In this document: positions 54,263 through 63,952 of the stretch, one piece after another
Position numbering within the stretch: the first letter of the stretch is position 1
Layout of the letters: each line of letters opens with the position of its first letter
Assembly: GCF_002005105.1 (NCBI RefSeq)
Contig: NZ_MSCV01000026.1
Coordinates: 24,766-88,765 of the forward strand
Length of the DNA: 64,000 bases
DNA from: Methylocaldum sp. 14B
Lineage (GTDB): Bacteria; Pseudomonadota; Gammaproteobacteria; Methylococcales; Methylococcaceae
Direction: 5' to 3'
Made by a program: the position numbers and the translations under genes
The notes under the pieces: generated by a model
The model's database searches: none
Seen by the model: only the letters and a program-made list of their open reading frames with translations
Told to the model about the DNA's origin: nothing

Positions 54263-54946
54263 ATGAGAGCCGAACATCCAAGCCTAGCCCGCCGGCTGTT
54301 GCTGCAATGCCTTGCCTTGACTGCCGGAATGTTTACCGTAGGCGGCGCGTTTGCCGCGGAACCGACTCGAACCCCGCGGCAGACCCAGGGACCTTTTTAT
54401 CCGAACCGACTCCCGCCGGACACCGACAACGACCTTCTGATCGTGAACGACTCCGTCACGCCGGCATCCGGGGACGTGACGCATCTCACGGGACGGATTC
54501 TCGGCCCGGCCGGAGAGCCCGTTCCCAATGCCATCGTCGAAATCTGGCAGGTGGATCATCAGGGCATTTACTTGCACACCGCGAGTCCCAATCGTGAACG
54601 GCGCGACGAGAATTTCCAGGGCTTCGGGCGATGCCTGACCGGTCCAGGCGGCGAGTACTACTTCCGCACCATCAAACCCGTGCCTTATGCCGCCGGCGTC
54701 CAGCGCGCGCCGCACATTCACGTCATCGTCAACAAAGGCGGGCAGCGGATGCTGACCACGCAGCTGTACGTCAAGGGCCATCCGTTGAATGAACAGGACT
54801 TCGTTCTCAAAGGCATCCGGGACAAGGCGGCTCGCGAATCGGTTCTGGTCGATTTCACGCCGGCCGCCGATTCGCGGATCGGGGGACTGACAGCACGTTT
54901 TGACATCGTGATCGGGAAAACTCCGGAAGCCCCCTTGGAAGACTAG
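54263..54946 (+). CDS. intradiol ring-cleavage dioxygenase-like protein, exported
   Basis: 227 residues with a signal peptide (LARRLLLQCLALTAGMFTVGGAFA). The fold of protocatechuate and catechol dioxygenases is visible: QTQGPFYPNRLPPD, LTGRILGPAGEPVPNAIVEIWQVDHQGIYLH with the first Tyr ligand, GEYYFRTIKPVPYAAGVQRAPHIHVIV with Tyr and two His. Four Fe(III) ligands are therefore present. Substrate unknown; family members also include non-catabolic exported forms. Confidence 0.85.
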   Translation: MRAEHPSLARRLLLQCLALTAGMFTVGGAFAAEPTRTPRQTQGPFYPNRLPPDTDNDLLIVNDSVTPASGDVTHLTGRILGPAGEPVPNAIVEIWQVDHQGIYLHTASPNRERRDENFQGFGRCLTGPGGEYYFRTIKPVPYAAGVQRAPHIHVIVNKGGQRMLTTQLYVKGHPLNEQDFVLKGIRDKAARESVLVDFTPAADSRIGGLTARFDIVIGKTPEAPLED

Positions 54947-55111
54947 CAGGGCGTCGGCAAAGGATTGCCGACCTACCCCGGCTTCTTTCTCCTCTTCTTT
55001 TGGCCGTATGTCGCTCGGCCAAAACAAATGTCAAAAAAAGCGTGCCGGATCGGGCTCTTTTCGAATCGGCGCAAGTCAAAGGGGAAGGGCTAACCCTTTT
55101 GGAGATTTTTC

Positions 55112-55270
55112 ATGCCTAAGGACGACCCAACCAATAGTTACGAAGACTTTCTGCTGAACGAACTCGCGGGACTGAGCGGACTCGACGACGAAGAGGTACG
55201 GGAGATTTTGAAAAAGATCGAGGAAGAGAAGGCTGAACACGAGAACGACGCCGCCGAGAAGAGACATTGA
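55112..55270 (+). CDS. small acidic hypothetical protein, 52 aa
   Basis: MPKDDPTNSYEDFLLNELAGLSGLDDEEVREILKKIEEEKAEHENDAAEKRH. GGAGA lies upstream of the ATG. It is acidic and helical. A strong terminator follows at 55318, which supports it as a transcribed unit. Confidence 0.6.
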   Translation: MPKDDPTNSYEDFLLNELAGLSGLDDEEVREILKKIEEEKAEHENDAAEKRH

Positions 55271-55317
55271 GCCGCATTTTTGAGAGAAAACCCTGAAGCC
55301 GAAAAGGCGGAATACAA

Positions 55318-55346
55318 AAGCCCGGAACCGATTCCGGGCTTTTTCT
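55318..55346. terminator. intrinsic terminator
   Basis: AAGCCCGGAA pairs with TTCCGGGCTT across a short CCGA loop, with a T-run after it on the plus strand and an A-run before it. It serves the 52-aa gene and possibly the convergent DJ-1 gene. Confidence 0.85.
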
Positions 55347-55369
55347 TGGGCGAATCACGCCCCCGCCGC

Positions 55370-56062
55370 TCAGCCGTGCGTCGTCGCTTTGAATTGCCTC
55401 AACAGCGCTCGCGCGGCACCTTCCGATGAGGCCGGGTTCTGCCCGGTAATCAAATGGCCGTCGGTCACCACATGTGGTTTCCAGTTCTCGGCTTTCGAAT
55501 AGTTGCCGCCTTTCTCGCGCAACATGTCTTCCACCAGGAACGGAACCACCTCGGTAAGCCCGATTTCTTCCTCCTCGGTGTTGGCGAAGCCGGTGACCGA
55601 CTTTCCTCTCACCAGGGGAGATCCGTCCGCGGTCTTTGCATGGCGGAACGCGCCCGGTCCGTGGCACACCGCGGCCACGGGTTTGCCGGCCGCGTACACG
55701 GCTTCGATCAATGCGATGGAATCCGAATCTTCGGCGAGATCCCACATGGGGCCGTGGCCGCCGGGATAGAACACGGCATCGTAATCGGCATCCGAGACTA
55801 GCGACAGCTTGACGGTGTGGGCTAGCGCGACTTTCGCGGCCGGGTCCTGGTTGAAGCGCATGATCGATTCGGTTTGCGCATCCGGCCGAAAGCTCTTGGG
55901 GTCCACCGGCGGCTGCCCGCCCTCGGGCGAAGCCAGAACAATGTCTGCGCCGGCATCGCTGAAGACGTAGTAGGGCGCGGCGAATTCTTCCAGCCAGAAT
56001 CCGGTTCTCTCGCCCGTCGTGCCGAGCCTATCGTGCGAGGTCAATACCATCAGGATGTTCAT
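55370..56062 (-). CDS. DJ-1/PfpI family glyoxalase III/chaperone-like protein
   Basis: 230 residues from ATG 56062 (the longer frame is a shadow). Fold: MNILMVLTSHDRLGTTGERTGFWLEEFAAPYYVFSDAGADIVLASPEGG, then DYDAVFYPGGHGPMWDLAED, the nucleophile Cys in VAAVCHGPGAFR, FANTEEEEIGLTEVVPFLVED and DGHLITGQNPASSEGAA. It is of the Hsp31/HchA-like group. Likely detoxifies reactive carbonyls. Confidence 0.93.
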   Translation of the reverse strand: MNILMVLTSHDRLGTTGERTGFWLEEFAAPYYVFSDAGADIVLASPEGGQPPVDPKSFRPDAQTESIMRFNQDPAAKVALAHTVKLSLVSDADYDAVFYPGGHGPMWDLAEDSDSIALIEAVYAAGKPVAAVCHGPGAFRHAKTADGSPLVRGKSVTGFANTEEEEIGLTEVVPFLVEDMLREKGGNYSKAENWKPHVVTDGHLITGQNPASSEGAARALLRQFKATTHG

Positions 56063-56076
56063 CGTCGTTTCTCCAT

Positions 56077-57087
56077 TCAGCTTACGGCCAAGGCGATCTT
56101 GCCGAAGTGGGCGCCCCTCTCCATGTGGCGAAGGGCATCGGGCAACTCGCCGAACCGAAACACGCGGTCCACCACGGGCCGCATCCGGTGCTGCGCGATG
56201 GCCCCGTTCATGGCCTCGAACATCGCTCGACTGCCGACGAAGATGCCTTGCACGCACACGTTCTTCATCAGAATTGGCGTGGGATCGACCTGGCCGCCGC
56301 CGGACAGAACGCCGATCAGGCTGATACGCCCGCCCATGCGCACGGCTCGGAGCGATTGGCCGAGGGTGCCGGCGCCGCCGACCTCGACGACATGATCGAC
56401 GCCAACGCCGTCGGTGAGTTCGCGCACGAACTGGCCCCATTCGGCCGTGTTCTTGTAGTTGATGCCTTCCGAAGCGCCGAGATCGAGCGCTCGCGCAAGT
56501 TTTTCGTCACTGCTGGAGGTGGCGATCACTCGCGCTCCGGACAGCTTCGCGAACTGCAACGCGAATAATGAGACGCCGCCGGTGCCCAACGTCAGCACCG
56601 TATCCCCCGCCTTGACCCGGCCTGAGGTGACCAGCGCATGCCAGGCGGTCACTGCGGCACAAGGCAAGGTTGCGGCCTCTTCATCCGTGAGATGGTCCGG
56701 AACCGGAACGACGCCTTCCGCGTCGAGCACGACGTACTCCGCCGCCATGCCGGTATCACCGCCGCCCAGCGCGCTCTTGGTTTTCTCTTCGGTCAATTCG
56801 CCGTCCAGCCACTTGGGCATGAAGATGCCCGCGACCCGCTCCCCCGGCTTTAGGCGCGATACGCCCGGACCGACGTCGACCACCTCGCCGACGCCGTCCG
56901 AGAGCGGCGTCATCGGCAAACGGAGATTCGGGTTATAGCTTCCGTTGACCAGCATCAGGTCGCGGTAGTTGAGCGACCACGCCCTCATTTTCAGAAGCAC
57001 CTGCCCCGCGGCGGGCCGAGGCATCGGCCGCTCGACAAGAGCCAATGAATCGATGCCGAAGCCGCCTTGCAGTTCGTAGACCTTCAT
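56077..57087 (-). CDS. NAD(P)-dependent alcohol dehydrogenase/quinone reductase, MDR family
   Basis: 336 residues. GroES-like N-terminal domain (PAAGQVLLKMRAWSLNYRDLMLVNGSYNPNLRLPMTPLSDGVGEVVDVG), then a Rossmann fold (DTVLTLGTGGVSLFALQFAKLSGARVIATSSSDEKLARALDLGASEGINYK). Catalytic zinc ligands Cys/His at the usual start are absent (YRDLM in place of the CH pair), which fits the zinc-free or quinone-oxidoreductase subgroup. It lies 14 bp upstream of the DJ-1 gene, so both may form one detoxification unit. Confidence 0.9.
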   Translation of the reverse strand: MKVYELQGGFGIDSLALVERPMPRPAAGQVLLKMRAWSLNYRDLMLVNGSYNPNLRLPMTPLSDGVGEVVDVGPGVSRLKPGERVAGIFMPKWLDGELTEEKTKSALGGGDTGMAAEYVVLDAEGVVPVPDHLTDEEAATLPCAAVTAWHALVTSGRVKAGDTVLTLGTGGVSLFALQFAKLSGARVIATSSSDEKLARALDLGASEGINYKNTAEWGQFVRELTDGVGVDHVVEVGGAGTLGQSLRAVRMGGRISLIGVLSGGGQVDPTPILMKNVCVQGIFVGSRAMFEAMNGAIAQHRMRPVVDRVFRFGELPDALRHMERGAHFGKIALAVS

Positions 57088-58003
57088 GAGTCGTCTCCTG
57101 ATTCAAACTATAATACCCTGGTGTTATTCCAAATCGCCTTCAATCCGGAATTCATTGTCGTAGGGTGGGTTAGGCGCACATCAGCACTGACCGACCGCCG
57201 ATCACTGCCCTTCGCGTGCGCCGTAACCCGCCGAGCGGCCTTCCATCGGTGGGTTAGGCGGAGCCTGTCCCGAGCGGAGACTAAAGCATTTTCATATCTA
57301 CTGTACGGGCACTCGCGAGTAGGTCGGGAATCCTTCCCAATCGCAAACGGTCATCCCAGCGCTCCTGGGATGACCGTTTGCGATTGGAGCGCCGAAGCCC
57401 CCCTTCCCGACGCCACGTCCCGGCCGAGCGTCTTCGTCGGAAGGGTCGCGACTAAAGCGACCGTTTGCGATTGGCAAGGGATTGCCGACCTACGAATGCT
57501 TGAATCCATTCACCCGAGCCGAAGGCGCCAACGACGTCCGCCAAGCTGGTTTTGCCGTACGAGCGCGATGAAAACGCTCTAGGGGCTAACCCGCCATCGA
57601 TGGGTTTCGCTTCGCTCTACCCACCCTACGATGAATGTTCACTCGAATGCCGAACGGAATTAGGATCTAGGGTCGGTGTCCCCGCCCCGGCCGAATCCGA
57701 CCTTATCCGGTTCGCGCGAGCACATCTCTTAATGGTCTGACCACGGTTTTGGCCGAGTGTCAGCAACACTGGCGACAATCAGAGAGTCGGGCCTTCCCGT
57801 CGACTCATTCGGACCACCCCCCGATCAACGGACGCGCTGCGCCGCAATATCACAAACTATTGACATCAACGGGAAGAACCGTACATTCGCTTTCCGCGGC
57901 GTCAACATAGATGATCCAGTCGACAGAATGCGCGAAATCCTGTTGGCGTATCGTTTTGGTGTTCACTTTCAAGCTTTTGAATCAAGTTTGGGGGGATCTC
58001 CTC
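57088..58003. other. long intergenic region made of repeats
   Basis: About 900 bp. It contains REP-like GTAGGGTGGGTTAGGC words near 57160-57270 and their inverse near 57585-57635. In between lies the 57319-57493 inverted-repeat unit. Open frames across it are not protein-like. Confidence 0.5.
57319..57493. repeat. 175-bp inverted-repeat unit with CGTTTGCGATTGG core
   Basis: Left end 57319-57352 and right end 57459-57493 are imperfect inverted repeats of about 34 bp (GTAGGTCGG at each outer edge). Within it, 57337-57359 and 57365-57387 form a perfect 23-bp hairpin arm pair with a 5-base loop. A related left end is at 63953 and related words are at 10985-11010. Confidence 0.8.
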
Positions 58004-58864
58004 ATGTGTTGGAGCGGCGAAGCTTCGGCCATGTTAGCGACAGGCGGTTTTGCGACGGCAAGCTACTTGGCCTACAAAGGGGAAACACGGGAACTGTGGT
58101 TGCCCCTGACTTATTTTGCCTGCATGGAATTGTTGCAGGCCGCGACCTACGTATACATCGATCAGTGCGATACCCCGCAGAACCAGCTGCTGACCTGGCT
58201 GGGTTATCTGCACATCACGTTTCAACCCTTCTTCGTCAACATGGTCGCGCTGTACTTCATTCCTGCCCCGGTGAAGCGGCGAATCGGCGGGATGGTCTAT
58301 TCGTTGTGCGGACTCGCCAGCGCGGCGATGCTGCTCAAGATGTATCCCTTTTCCTGGGCGAGAACCTGCATCCGAGGATACGAGGGATTTTGCGGGCCCG
58401 AGGTGTGTTCCCTGTCCGGCGACTGGCACATAGCCTGGCAGCTTCCTCTTAACGGCCTGATGTCGATTTATCCCGATAACCTCATCCCGTTTCAGTTCGG
58501 CCTGCACGGTTTTTCCTATTTCGCAGTGAGTTTTTTTCTGCCTTTCCTTTACGGATCATGGCGATTCGTCGCTCTTCATCTCGTCGTGGGTCCTTTGCTG
58601 GCCGACATTCTGACGCGCCATCCCAACGAACATGCCGCCGTGTGGTGTCTGCTGTCGATCGCCTTGTGCGTCTCCGTGATCAAGACGCCGCTGCGCCGCC
58701 TGCTGCGCGTGGAGCGATGGCCCGGATACCGGCTGTGTATGGAAAAGCCCTCTGCTGAAAACCGCGACACCCTCATCCCGGCTCCGGCCTCGAACAATGA
58801 AAAGGCCGGGCCGCTAATTCTACGCAAGCAAAAAATGACTGACCGGAACCAACGGGTGGCTTAA
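58004..58864 (+). CDS. membrane protein, DUF5765-like
   Basis: 286 residues from ATG 58004 (GGGGGATCTCCTC upstream). Starts MCWSGEASAMLATGGFATASYLAYKGE, with about seven hydrophobic segments and conserved Cys (CMELLQAATYVYIDQC; CIRGYEGFCGPEVC). This opening is the pattern of DUF5765 proteins. Function unknown. The basic Pro-rich tail from about 255 is not conserved-looking. Confidence 0.7.
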   Translation: MCWSGEASAMLATGGFATASYLAYKGETRELWLPLTYFACMELLQAATYVYIDQCDTPQNQLLTWLGYLHITFQPFFVNMVALYFIPAPVKRRIGGMVYSLCGLASAAMLLKMYPFSWARTCIRGYEGFCGPEVCSLSGDWHIAWQLPLNGLMSIYPDNLIPFQFGLHGFSYFAVSFFLPFLYGSWRFVALHLVVGPLLADILTRHPNEHAAVWCLLSIALCVSVIKTPLRRLLRVERWPGYRLCMEKPSAENRDTLIPAPASNNEKAGPLILRKQKMTDRNQRVA

Positions 58865-59214
58865 CCTCCGGCATTGACACTAGCCGACCAAATTCAGTGA
58901 GCGCCGTATCTTTCCGATCGATCGTTGATATCGCTTGTCGGCTTATGCGCTAACATGAGCGGATTTGATGCGACACGCTCTTTATTAACCCGGCCTCTAA
59001 ATCAGGCCGGGCTAATCCGGGGCAGGGATGCCCAGGCGCGGCCACAAGCCGCGCGAGCCACGCCTAAGCGTGTACCGGCCTTGGCGTCGGCCCGTAAATA
59101 CCGGGAGCGTATTTACGGACCTGATTAATATAATTATTGCGAACTCTCGGCGCCGGGACAGTTCAGCCGATGGTCGATCTCCGTCGAATCTGGGGGGTAA
59201 GCGGAGTTGAAAAT
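58865..59214. other. intergenic region with promoter for the two-component operon
   Basis: About 350 bp. A perfect inverted repeat at 59092-59118 is followed by a TATAAT at 59129-59134. No gene is seen upstream of these. Confidence 0.5.
59092..59118. promoter_or_regulatory. inverted repeat upstream of the response regulator
   Basis: CCGTAAATAC and GTATTTACGG, 10-bp perfect arms with a 7-base spacer. It ends 10 bp before TATAAT (59129-59134), so it covers the -35 area. It could be an operator or binding site for the response regulator itself. Confidence 0.55.
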
Positions 59215-59934
59215 ATGAATGCCAATATTTTGGTCGTGGACGATGAACCATGCATTCGCGAGATGCTTGCCGAGTATCTCGGCAAGCACGGGTTTCGGGT
59301 TTGGCAGGCCGAGTCGGCCCTGAAGGCGCGCGAAGTTCTCCGAAGGGAAGCCATCGATCTCGCGGTATTGGACATCACGATGCCGGGCGAAGACGGGCTC
59401 AGCCTTGCCCGCCATATTCGGGAAAACCGGACGACGGCCGTGATCATGCTCACTGCTGCCGATTCGGTAACGGATCGAGTCGTCGGCCTTGAAATCGGGG
59501 CCGACGACTACCTCGCCAAACCGTGCGATCCCCGCGAGCTCTTGGCACGGATCAAAAGCGTCCTCCGACGCACCATAACTTCGGCGGCGGAACCGGATCA
59601 GGCCATAGCAGCAAGACCGGCGCAACTCTTGCGGTTCGGCTGCTGCGAACTCGACCTGGAAAGCCATCGCCTGCTGAGCGAGAGCGGCCGGGAACTGCCG
59701 ATCACCAACGGGGAGTTCGACCTGTTGAAGGTTTTCGCAACCCATCCCAATAGGGTGCTGTCGCGCGATCAGATTCTCGATCTGACCCAGCGGCGGTCGT
59801 GGGACCCTTTCGACCGCAGCGTCGACATTTGCGTGACGCGGGTGCGCAAGAAGATAGAACCGAATCCGGAGCATCCGCGCTTCATCAAAACGGTTCGAGG
59901 CGTGGGTTACCGTTTCGTTCCCGACGGTGAATGA
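59215..59934 (+). CDS. OmpR-type response regulator
   Basis: 239 residues. ATG 59215 starts MNANILVVDDEPCIREMLAEYLGKHGF. The receiver has acidic pocket DDE, phospho-Asp in LAVLDITMPGEDGLSLA, Thr in VIMLTAADS and Lys in LAKPCDPRELLARI. The C-terminal winged helix is clear (NGEFDLLKVFATHPNRVLSRDQILDLT; SVDICVTRVRKKIEPNPEHPRFIKTVRGVGYRF). It is followed after 54 bp by the hybrid kinase. Confidence 0.95.
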   Translation: MNANILVVDDEPCIREMLAEYLGKHGFRVWQAESALKAREVLRREAIDLAVLDITMPGEDGLSLARHIRENRTTAVIMLTAADSVTDRVVGLEIGADDYLAKPCDPRELLARIKSVLRRTITSAAEPDQAIAARPAQLLRFGCCELDLESHRLLSESGRELPITNGEFDLLKVFATHPNRVLSRDQILDLTQRRSWDPFDRSVDICVTRVRKKIEPNPEHPRFIKTVRGVGYRFVPDGE

Positions 59935-59988
59935 TTCGACCGGCCATTCCTATTCAACTCTGGCACTCCAGCGACATTCATCGACATC

Positions 59989-62814
59989 ATGGGCATCTCC
60001 ACATCGCTTACTCGGGCTACGCTGTACCGGATCGCCGCCGGGGTGACAGCCATCATCGCTCTTTCCACGGCGGTCACATACCACTTGCTGTACCGGGAAA
60101 TCGAGCAAAGCGCTCTGGCGCGGCTGACCGACTACGGCGTGCAGCGGGCGCGCTATCACGAATCCCATTTCGCGTTTCTCAAGGGATTGCACGAGGTCGT
60201 GCGCCGGGATTTCGTGGAACGCTATTCCGCACCGCCCTCCCCCGATTTCGAACGTCGCTTCGATGAGCTGATGAGCCGGTATCCGGACGGCGCGATGCGC
60301 AACAGCGAGAAATTCTCCGACGTGGAACGCTATTCCACCGGCTGGATCCATCGCCGGGTGCAGCCCGATACGGAGTTCAAGCGACGCTGGATGTTATTTT
60401 TCGATCTGTCGGAAAAGTACAAAGGAACCTTCACCAGTCAATACGCCAACTTCTACTTCACGCATCCCAGCCAACCGTCCGACATGGGCTACGACGATCC
60501 CGAACGCTCCGGACACGTGCGCTGGGCCTACGACACGCCGGCGGACTATGCGCTGGATCAACGCGAGTATTTTTATTTGGCCGATGCGGCGCACAATCCC
60601 GAGCGCAAAACGATTTGGGGAGGCACCTACTATGAACCGGCCTATAAGAAGATTCTGGTGCCCGGGGTAACCCCTGTGTACGTGGGTGACGAGCATATCG
60701 CCAACATCGGCACCGATGAGATTCTCGACGAACTGGAGGCCAGCATTCGCCAATCGGCCATTGCCGGCGCCAGCCATACCGTGTTCCGCGGCGACGGACG
60801 ACTGATTATCGATCCGTCATACATGACCCAGATCTCGGAAGGCTTCGAAGGATTCAACCTTCACGACACCCAGGATCCGCGGCTGAACGCGCTCTTGCGC
60901 TTGGCGACGGAAAGCGCCGAGCTGCCGCGTTCCGGCTTGGCCTCCGAAATCGACGAGTACTACGCGATCAGCCGATTGCCCAGCACCGGATGGTATTTCG
61001 CCTCGACCCTGCCGGGGGCCTTGGTCCGCGCCCAAGCGTTCCGCTCGGCGCAGTGGGTGTTCTGGAGCGGCATCGCATCGCTGGCGTTTCTGCTCCTGAT
61101 TTTGACCATTATTCTGCGACGCCAGATCGCCCACCCTCTGGGCCGGCTGCTGAGGGCCATCCGCAGTGTCGGCTCCGGCGAGGCGCCGGTCGTGGATGTG
61201 GCGCGGCTGGAAAATCCGCGCAACGAATTCGGCCAACTGGCCGAGGCGTTCAACGAGATGGTCGCGAAGGTGTCGGAGCGGGACATCGCCCTGCGCGTTG
61301 AAAAGGAGCGTTTCCGTGCTCTGATCGAGCATGCCGCGGACATCATCAGCGTGGTCGATGCCGAGGGCGTGATCCGCTACGTCAGCCCCTCGGTGGAGCC
61401 GGTTCTGGGCTTTCCGCCGGGCCATTACATCGGCCAGACCATCTTTGCCATCGTGCATCCCGAAGATGTGGCAGTCGTCGCGCACGCCTATCGGACCGCG
61501 CTCGATCACCCGGACGCGCCCATCGAACGCCTGGAGTACCGGCTCCGGCATGCCCGTGGCGAATGGCGGATGTTCGAGGCCACCGGCACCAACCAGCTGC
61601 AAAACCCCTCGGTGGAAGGCATCGTCGTCAACGCCCGCGACATCAGCGAAGCCATCAAGGCGGAAGCCGAGATCGCCCGTCAGCGCGACACCCTATACCA
61701 GCGGGAAAAGCTTGCGGCGATGGGCTCCTTGCTGGCCGGGGTGGCGCATGAACTCAACAACCCCCTCTCCATCGTGGTGGGGCGGGCCATCATGCTGGAG
61801 GAAGAGGCCGGGAACGAGACCACCGTGACGGCCGCCCGGAAAATCCGCGCCGCCGCCGAACGCTGCGCCCGCATCGTCAAGACGTTTCTCGCGATGGCCC
61901 GCCAGCACACGCCGCAGCACACGGCGGTCCGGCTCAACCGGGTTATCGAGGATTCCCTTGAAATCCTGAGCTATAGCCTGCGCACCGGAGGCGTCGAGGT
62001 GGTGACGGAGCTGGCCCCGGACCTGCCGGAGATCGCCGCCGATGCCGATCAGCTGCACCAGGTGTTCATCAACCTCCTCATCAACGCGCAGCAGGCCCTG
62101 ACCGACCAGCCCGAGCCCCGCCGCCTGTGGATCCGCTCGGGCCACGACCCGGCGGCGAACGCCCTTTGGGTGGAGGTGGCGGACAACGGTCCCGGCATCC
62201 CGGAGGCCATTCGCTCGCGCATCTTCGATCCCTACTTCACCACCAAGCCGGTCGGCAGCGGCACCGGGGTGGGCTTGGCGGTCAGTCTCGGCATCGTCGA
62301 AGCCCATGGCGGGAGCCTGAGCGCCACCTGTCCGCCCGCGGGCGGGGCGGTGTTCACCGTGCGGCTGCCGGTGCAGGCGGCGGATGCGGTCGAAGCCGGC
62401 GCGGCGGCGCCGGAGCCTCCGGAGAGCGGACCCGGACGCATCCTGATCGTCGACGACGAGCCGGAGGTGAGCGCCTTGCTGGCGGACATCCTGGCGAGCG
62501 ACCGGCACGGCATCGACGTCGCGGCGAGCGGCCGGGAGGCCTTGCGCCTGCTGAGCGAAAACGGCGGGTATGCGGCGATTCTGAGCGATCTTCGGATGCC
62601 GGAGATGGACGGCCCGGCGCTGTACCGGGAGATCGAGCGGCGCTGGCCGGAGCTGGCGCGGAAGATCATTTTCGTCACCGGCGACAGCTTGAGCCCCAAC
62701 GTGCAGGTATTCCTGGACGCCGCCCGCTGTCCGGTCATCGAAAAACCGTTTGTACCGAAGGACGTGCGCCAGAAGGTCGCTCAGGTGGAGAACGGCAGAG
62801 GCACGATCCAATAA
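59989..62814 (+). CDS. hybrid sensor histidine kinase with periplasmic sensor, HAMP and PAS
   Basis: 941 residues. One transmembrane helix near 15-35 and another near 360-380 (WVFWSGIASLAFLLLILTIIL) enclose a ~320-residue periplasmic sensor, dCACHE-like. Then HAMP (RQIAHPLGRLLRAIRSVGSGE), PAS (FRALIEHAADIISVVDAEGVIRYVSPSVEPVLGF), HisKA with His in LLAGVAHELNNPLSIVVG, HATPase (NLLINAQQALTD; VEVADNGPGIPEAIRSRIFDPYFTTKPVGSGTGVGLAVS), and a C-terminal receiver (ILIVDDEPEVSALL; ILSDLRMPEMDGPALY). No Hpt domain is seen. Signal unknown. Confidence 0.94.
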   Translation: MGISTSLTRATLYRIAAGVTAIIALSTAVTYHLLYREIEQSALARLTDYGVQRARYHESHFAFLKGLHEVVRRDFVERYSAPPSPDFERRFDELMSRYPDGAMRNSEKFSDVERYSTGWIHRRVQPDTEFKRRWMLFFDLSEKYKGTFTSQYANFYFTHPSQPSDMGYDDPERSGHVRWAYDTPADYALDQREYFYLADAAHNPERKTIWGGTYYEPAYKKILVPGVTPVYVGDEHIANIGTDEILDELEASIRQSAIAGASHTVFRGDGRLIIDPSYMTQISEGFEGFNLHDTQDPRLNALLRLATESAELPRSGLASEIDEYYAISRLPSTGWYFASTLPGALVRAQAFRSAQWVFWSGIASLAFLLLILTIILRRQIAHPLGRLLRAIRSVGSGEAPVVDVARLENPRNEFGQLAEAFNEMVAKVSERDIALRVEKERFRALIEHAADIISVVDAEGVIRYVSPSVEPVLGFPPGHYIGQTIFAIVHPEDVAVVAHAYRTALDHPDAPIERLEYRLRHARGEWRMFEATGTNQLQNPSVEGIVVNARDISEAIKAEAEIARQRDTLYQREKLAAMGSLLAGVAHELNNPLSIVVGRAIMLEEEAGNETTVTAARKIRAAAERCARIVKTFLAMARQHTPQHTAVRLNRVIEDSLEILSYSLRTGGVEVVTELAPDLPEIAADADQLHQVFINLLINAQQALTDQPEPRRLWIRSGHDPAANALWVEVADNGPGIPEAIRSRIFDPYFTTKPVGSGTGVGLAVSLGIVEAHGGSLSATCPPAGGAVFTVRLPVQAADAVEAGAAAPEPPESGPGRILIVDDEPEVSALLADILASDRHGIDVAASGREALRLLSENGGYAAILSDLRMPEMDGPALYREIERRWPELARKIIFVTGDSLSPNVQVFLDAARCPVIEKPFVPKDVRQKVAQVENGRGTIQ

Positions 62815-62932
62815 GAGCCGATACCGACAGGCCCTCGAAATCCTTCGACGGGCTCAGGGCGAGCGGCCTGCGATCTCGGGCAACCGATGACCGGCTCAAC
62901 CCGCGCGATCCAAAAAAACAAAAAGACATCCG

Positions 62933-63850
62933 ATGTTTCATTCGATTTCCCCCTGTCCGGAAATACACCGGACGTGTCTTGCGGTCCTGGGACTGTTGCC
63001 GGCCCTGTCGGCCGTCGCGGGCGACCTTCCCTCCGCCACGCCCCCGCTCTACAACCTGAGCGCCCATGTCGATCTGGTGTCCAGTTACGTCGTTCGCGGC
63101 TTTACCACGACTTACTTCAACGGAGAACCTTTGGGCAACGCATCCGCCGATGCGCCGGAATCCGAAGACCCGGTCTTGCAGTGGGGCGCCGATTTGAAAT
63201 TCGCTTCCGGATGGTATCTGGGCTACTTCGGCTCCATGATCAACTATTCCTATCTGCGCCTGGGCCAGGCCTACTCGAACCGGAGCATCAGCGTATTCGA
63301 CGACGAGAAATCGATCGAGCACGACATTTACGGCGGCTATGAACTGCCGCTGGGCGATTTCACGATCATAGCGGGATTGACCGGGTATCTTTACACCAAC
63401 AGCCGCCACGCCGAGACCCTGGAAAGCAGGGTCGGTATCGGCTACGGCGATTTCAGCCTGTTCTCGCAAACGCTGATGAACGATTCCATTCTGGGCAACG
63501 CGGGCGACACCTACTGGACCCTCAACTATCGCCGGGTTCTGCCCTGGAATCTGAACTTCAATGCCACCCTCGGCTGGTTCAGCTTCCGCCGCGAAGGGAA
63601 GTTTTACGGGACGCGGGACACCTATTTGAAGACCGATTGCCCTCCGGACAGCGCCATGAACGTGACCGGCTGCTATCCGGGCAAATTGCCCGTCAGCAAC
63701 ACCTTCGGCCACGTGATTCTGCAGCTCAGTTATCTGGTTCCCAAGCTGCCGGTGTCCCTGGGCGTGACGGGCATCTTGGGCGGATACAACCGCTTCGGCG
63801 TTGCGCAGGAGAACGAAATCATCGGGTCGATCAGTCTGTACTACGAATGA
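62933..63850 (+). CDS. TorF-like putative porin
   Basis: 305 residues with a signal peptide ending near ALSAVAGDLPS. The mature part is a beta-barrel with alternating aromatic strands: YNLSAHVDLVSSYVVRGFTTTYFNGEP, VLQWGADLKFASGWYLGYFGSMINYSYL, EHDIYGGYELPLGDFTIIAGLTGYLY and a final strand ending EIIGSISLYYE. The SSYVVRGFT pattern is that of TorF family proteins. It may be controlled by the two-component pair just upstream. Confidence 0.85.
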   Translation: MFHSISPCPEIHRTCLAVLGLLPALSAVAGDLPSATPPLYNLSAHVDLVSSYVVRGFTTTYFNGEPLGNASADAPESEDPVLQWGADLKFASGWYLGYFGSMINYSYLRLGQAYSNRSISVFDDEKSIEHDIYGGYELPLGDFTIIAGLTGYLYTNSRHAETLESRVGIGYGDFSLFSQTLMNDSILGNAGDTYWTLNYRRVLPWNLNFNATLGWFSFRREGKFYGTRDTYLKTDCPPDSAMNVTGCYPGKLPVSNTFGHVILQLSYLVPKLPVSLGVTGILGGYNRFGVAQENEIIGSISLYYE

Positions 63851-63952
63851 ATCAATCCGAGGCGGTTTCGATTTCCGATGGCCTATCGAAGCCGCCGTCT
63901 GTTTAGAGCGTTTTTCATCCCGGCGTACGGCTTCGTGTCGGGCGGGAAGAAC

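Noticed and set aside
57067..57582. 171-aa plus-strand frame in the repeat region
   Set aside because: Encoded by REP-like and inverted-repeat DNA; no protein features.
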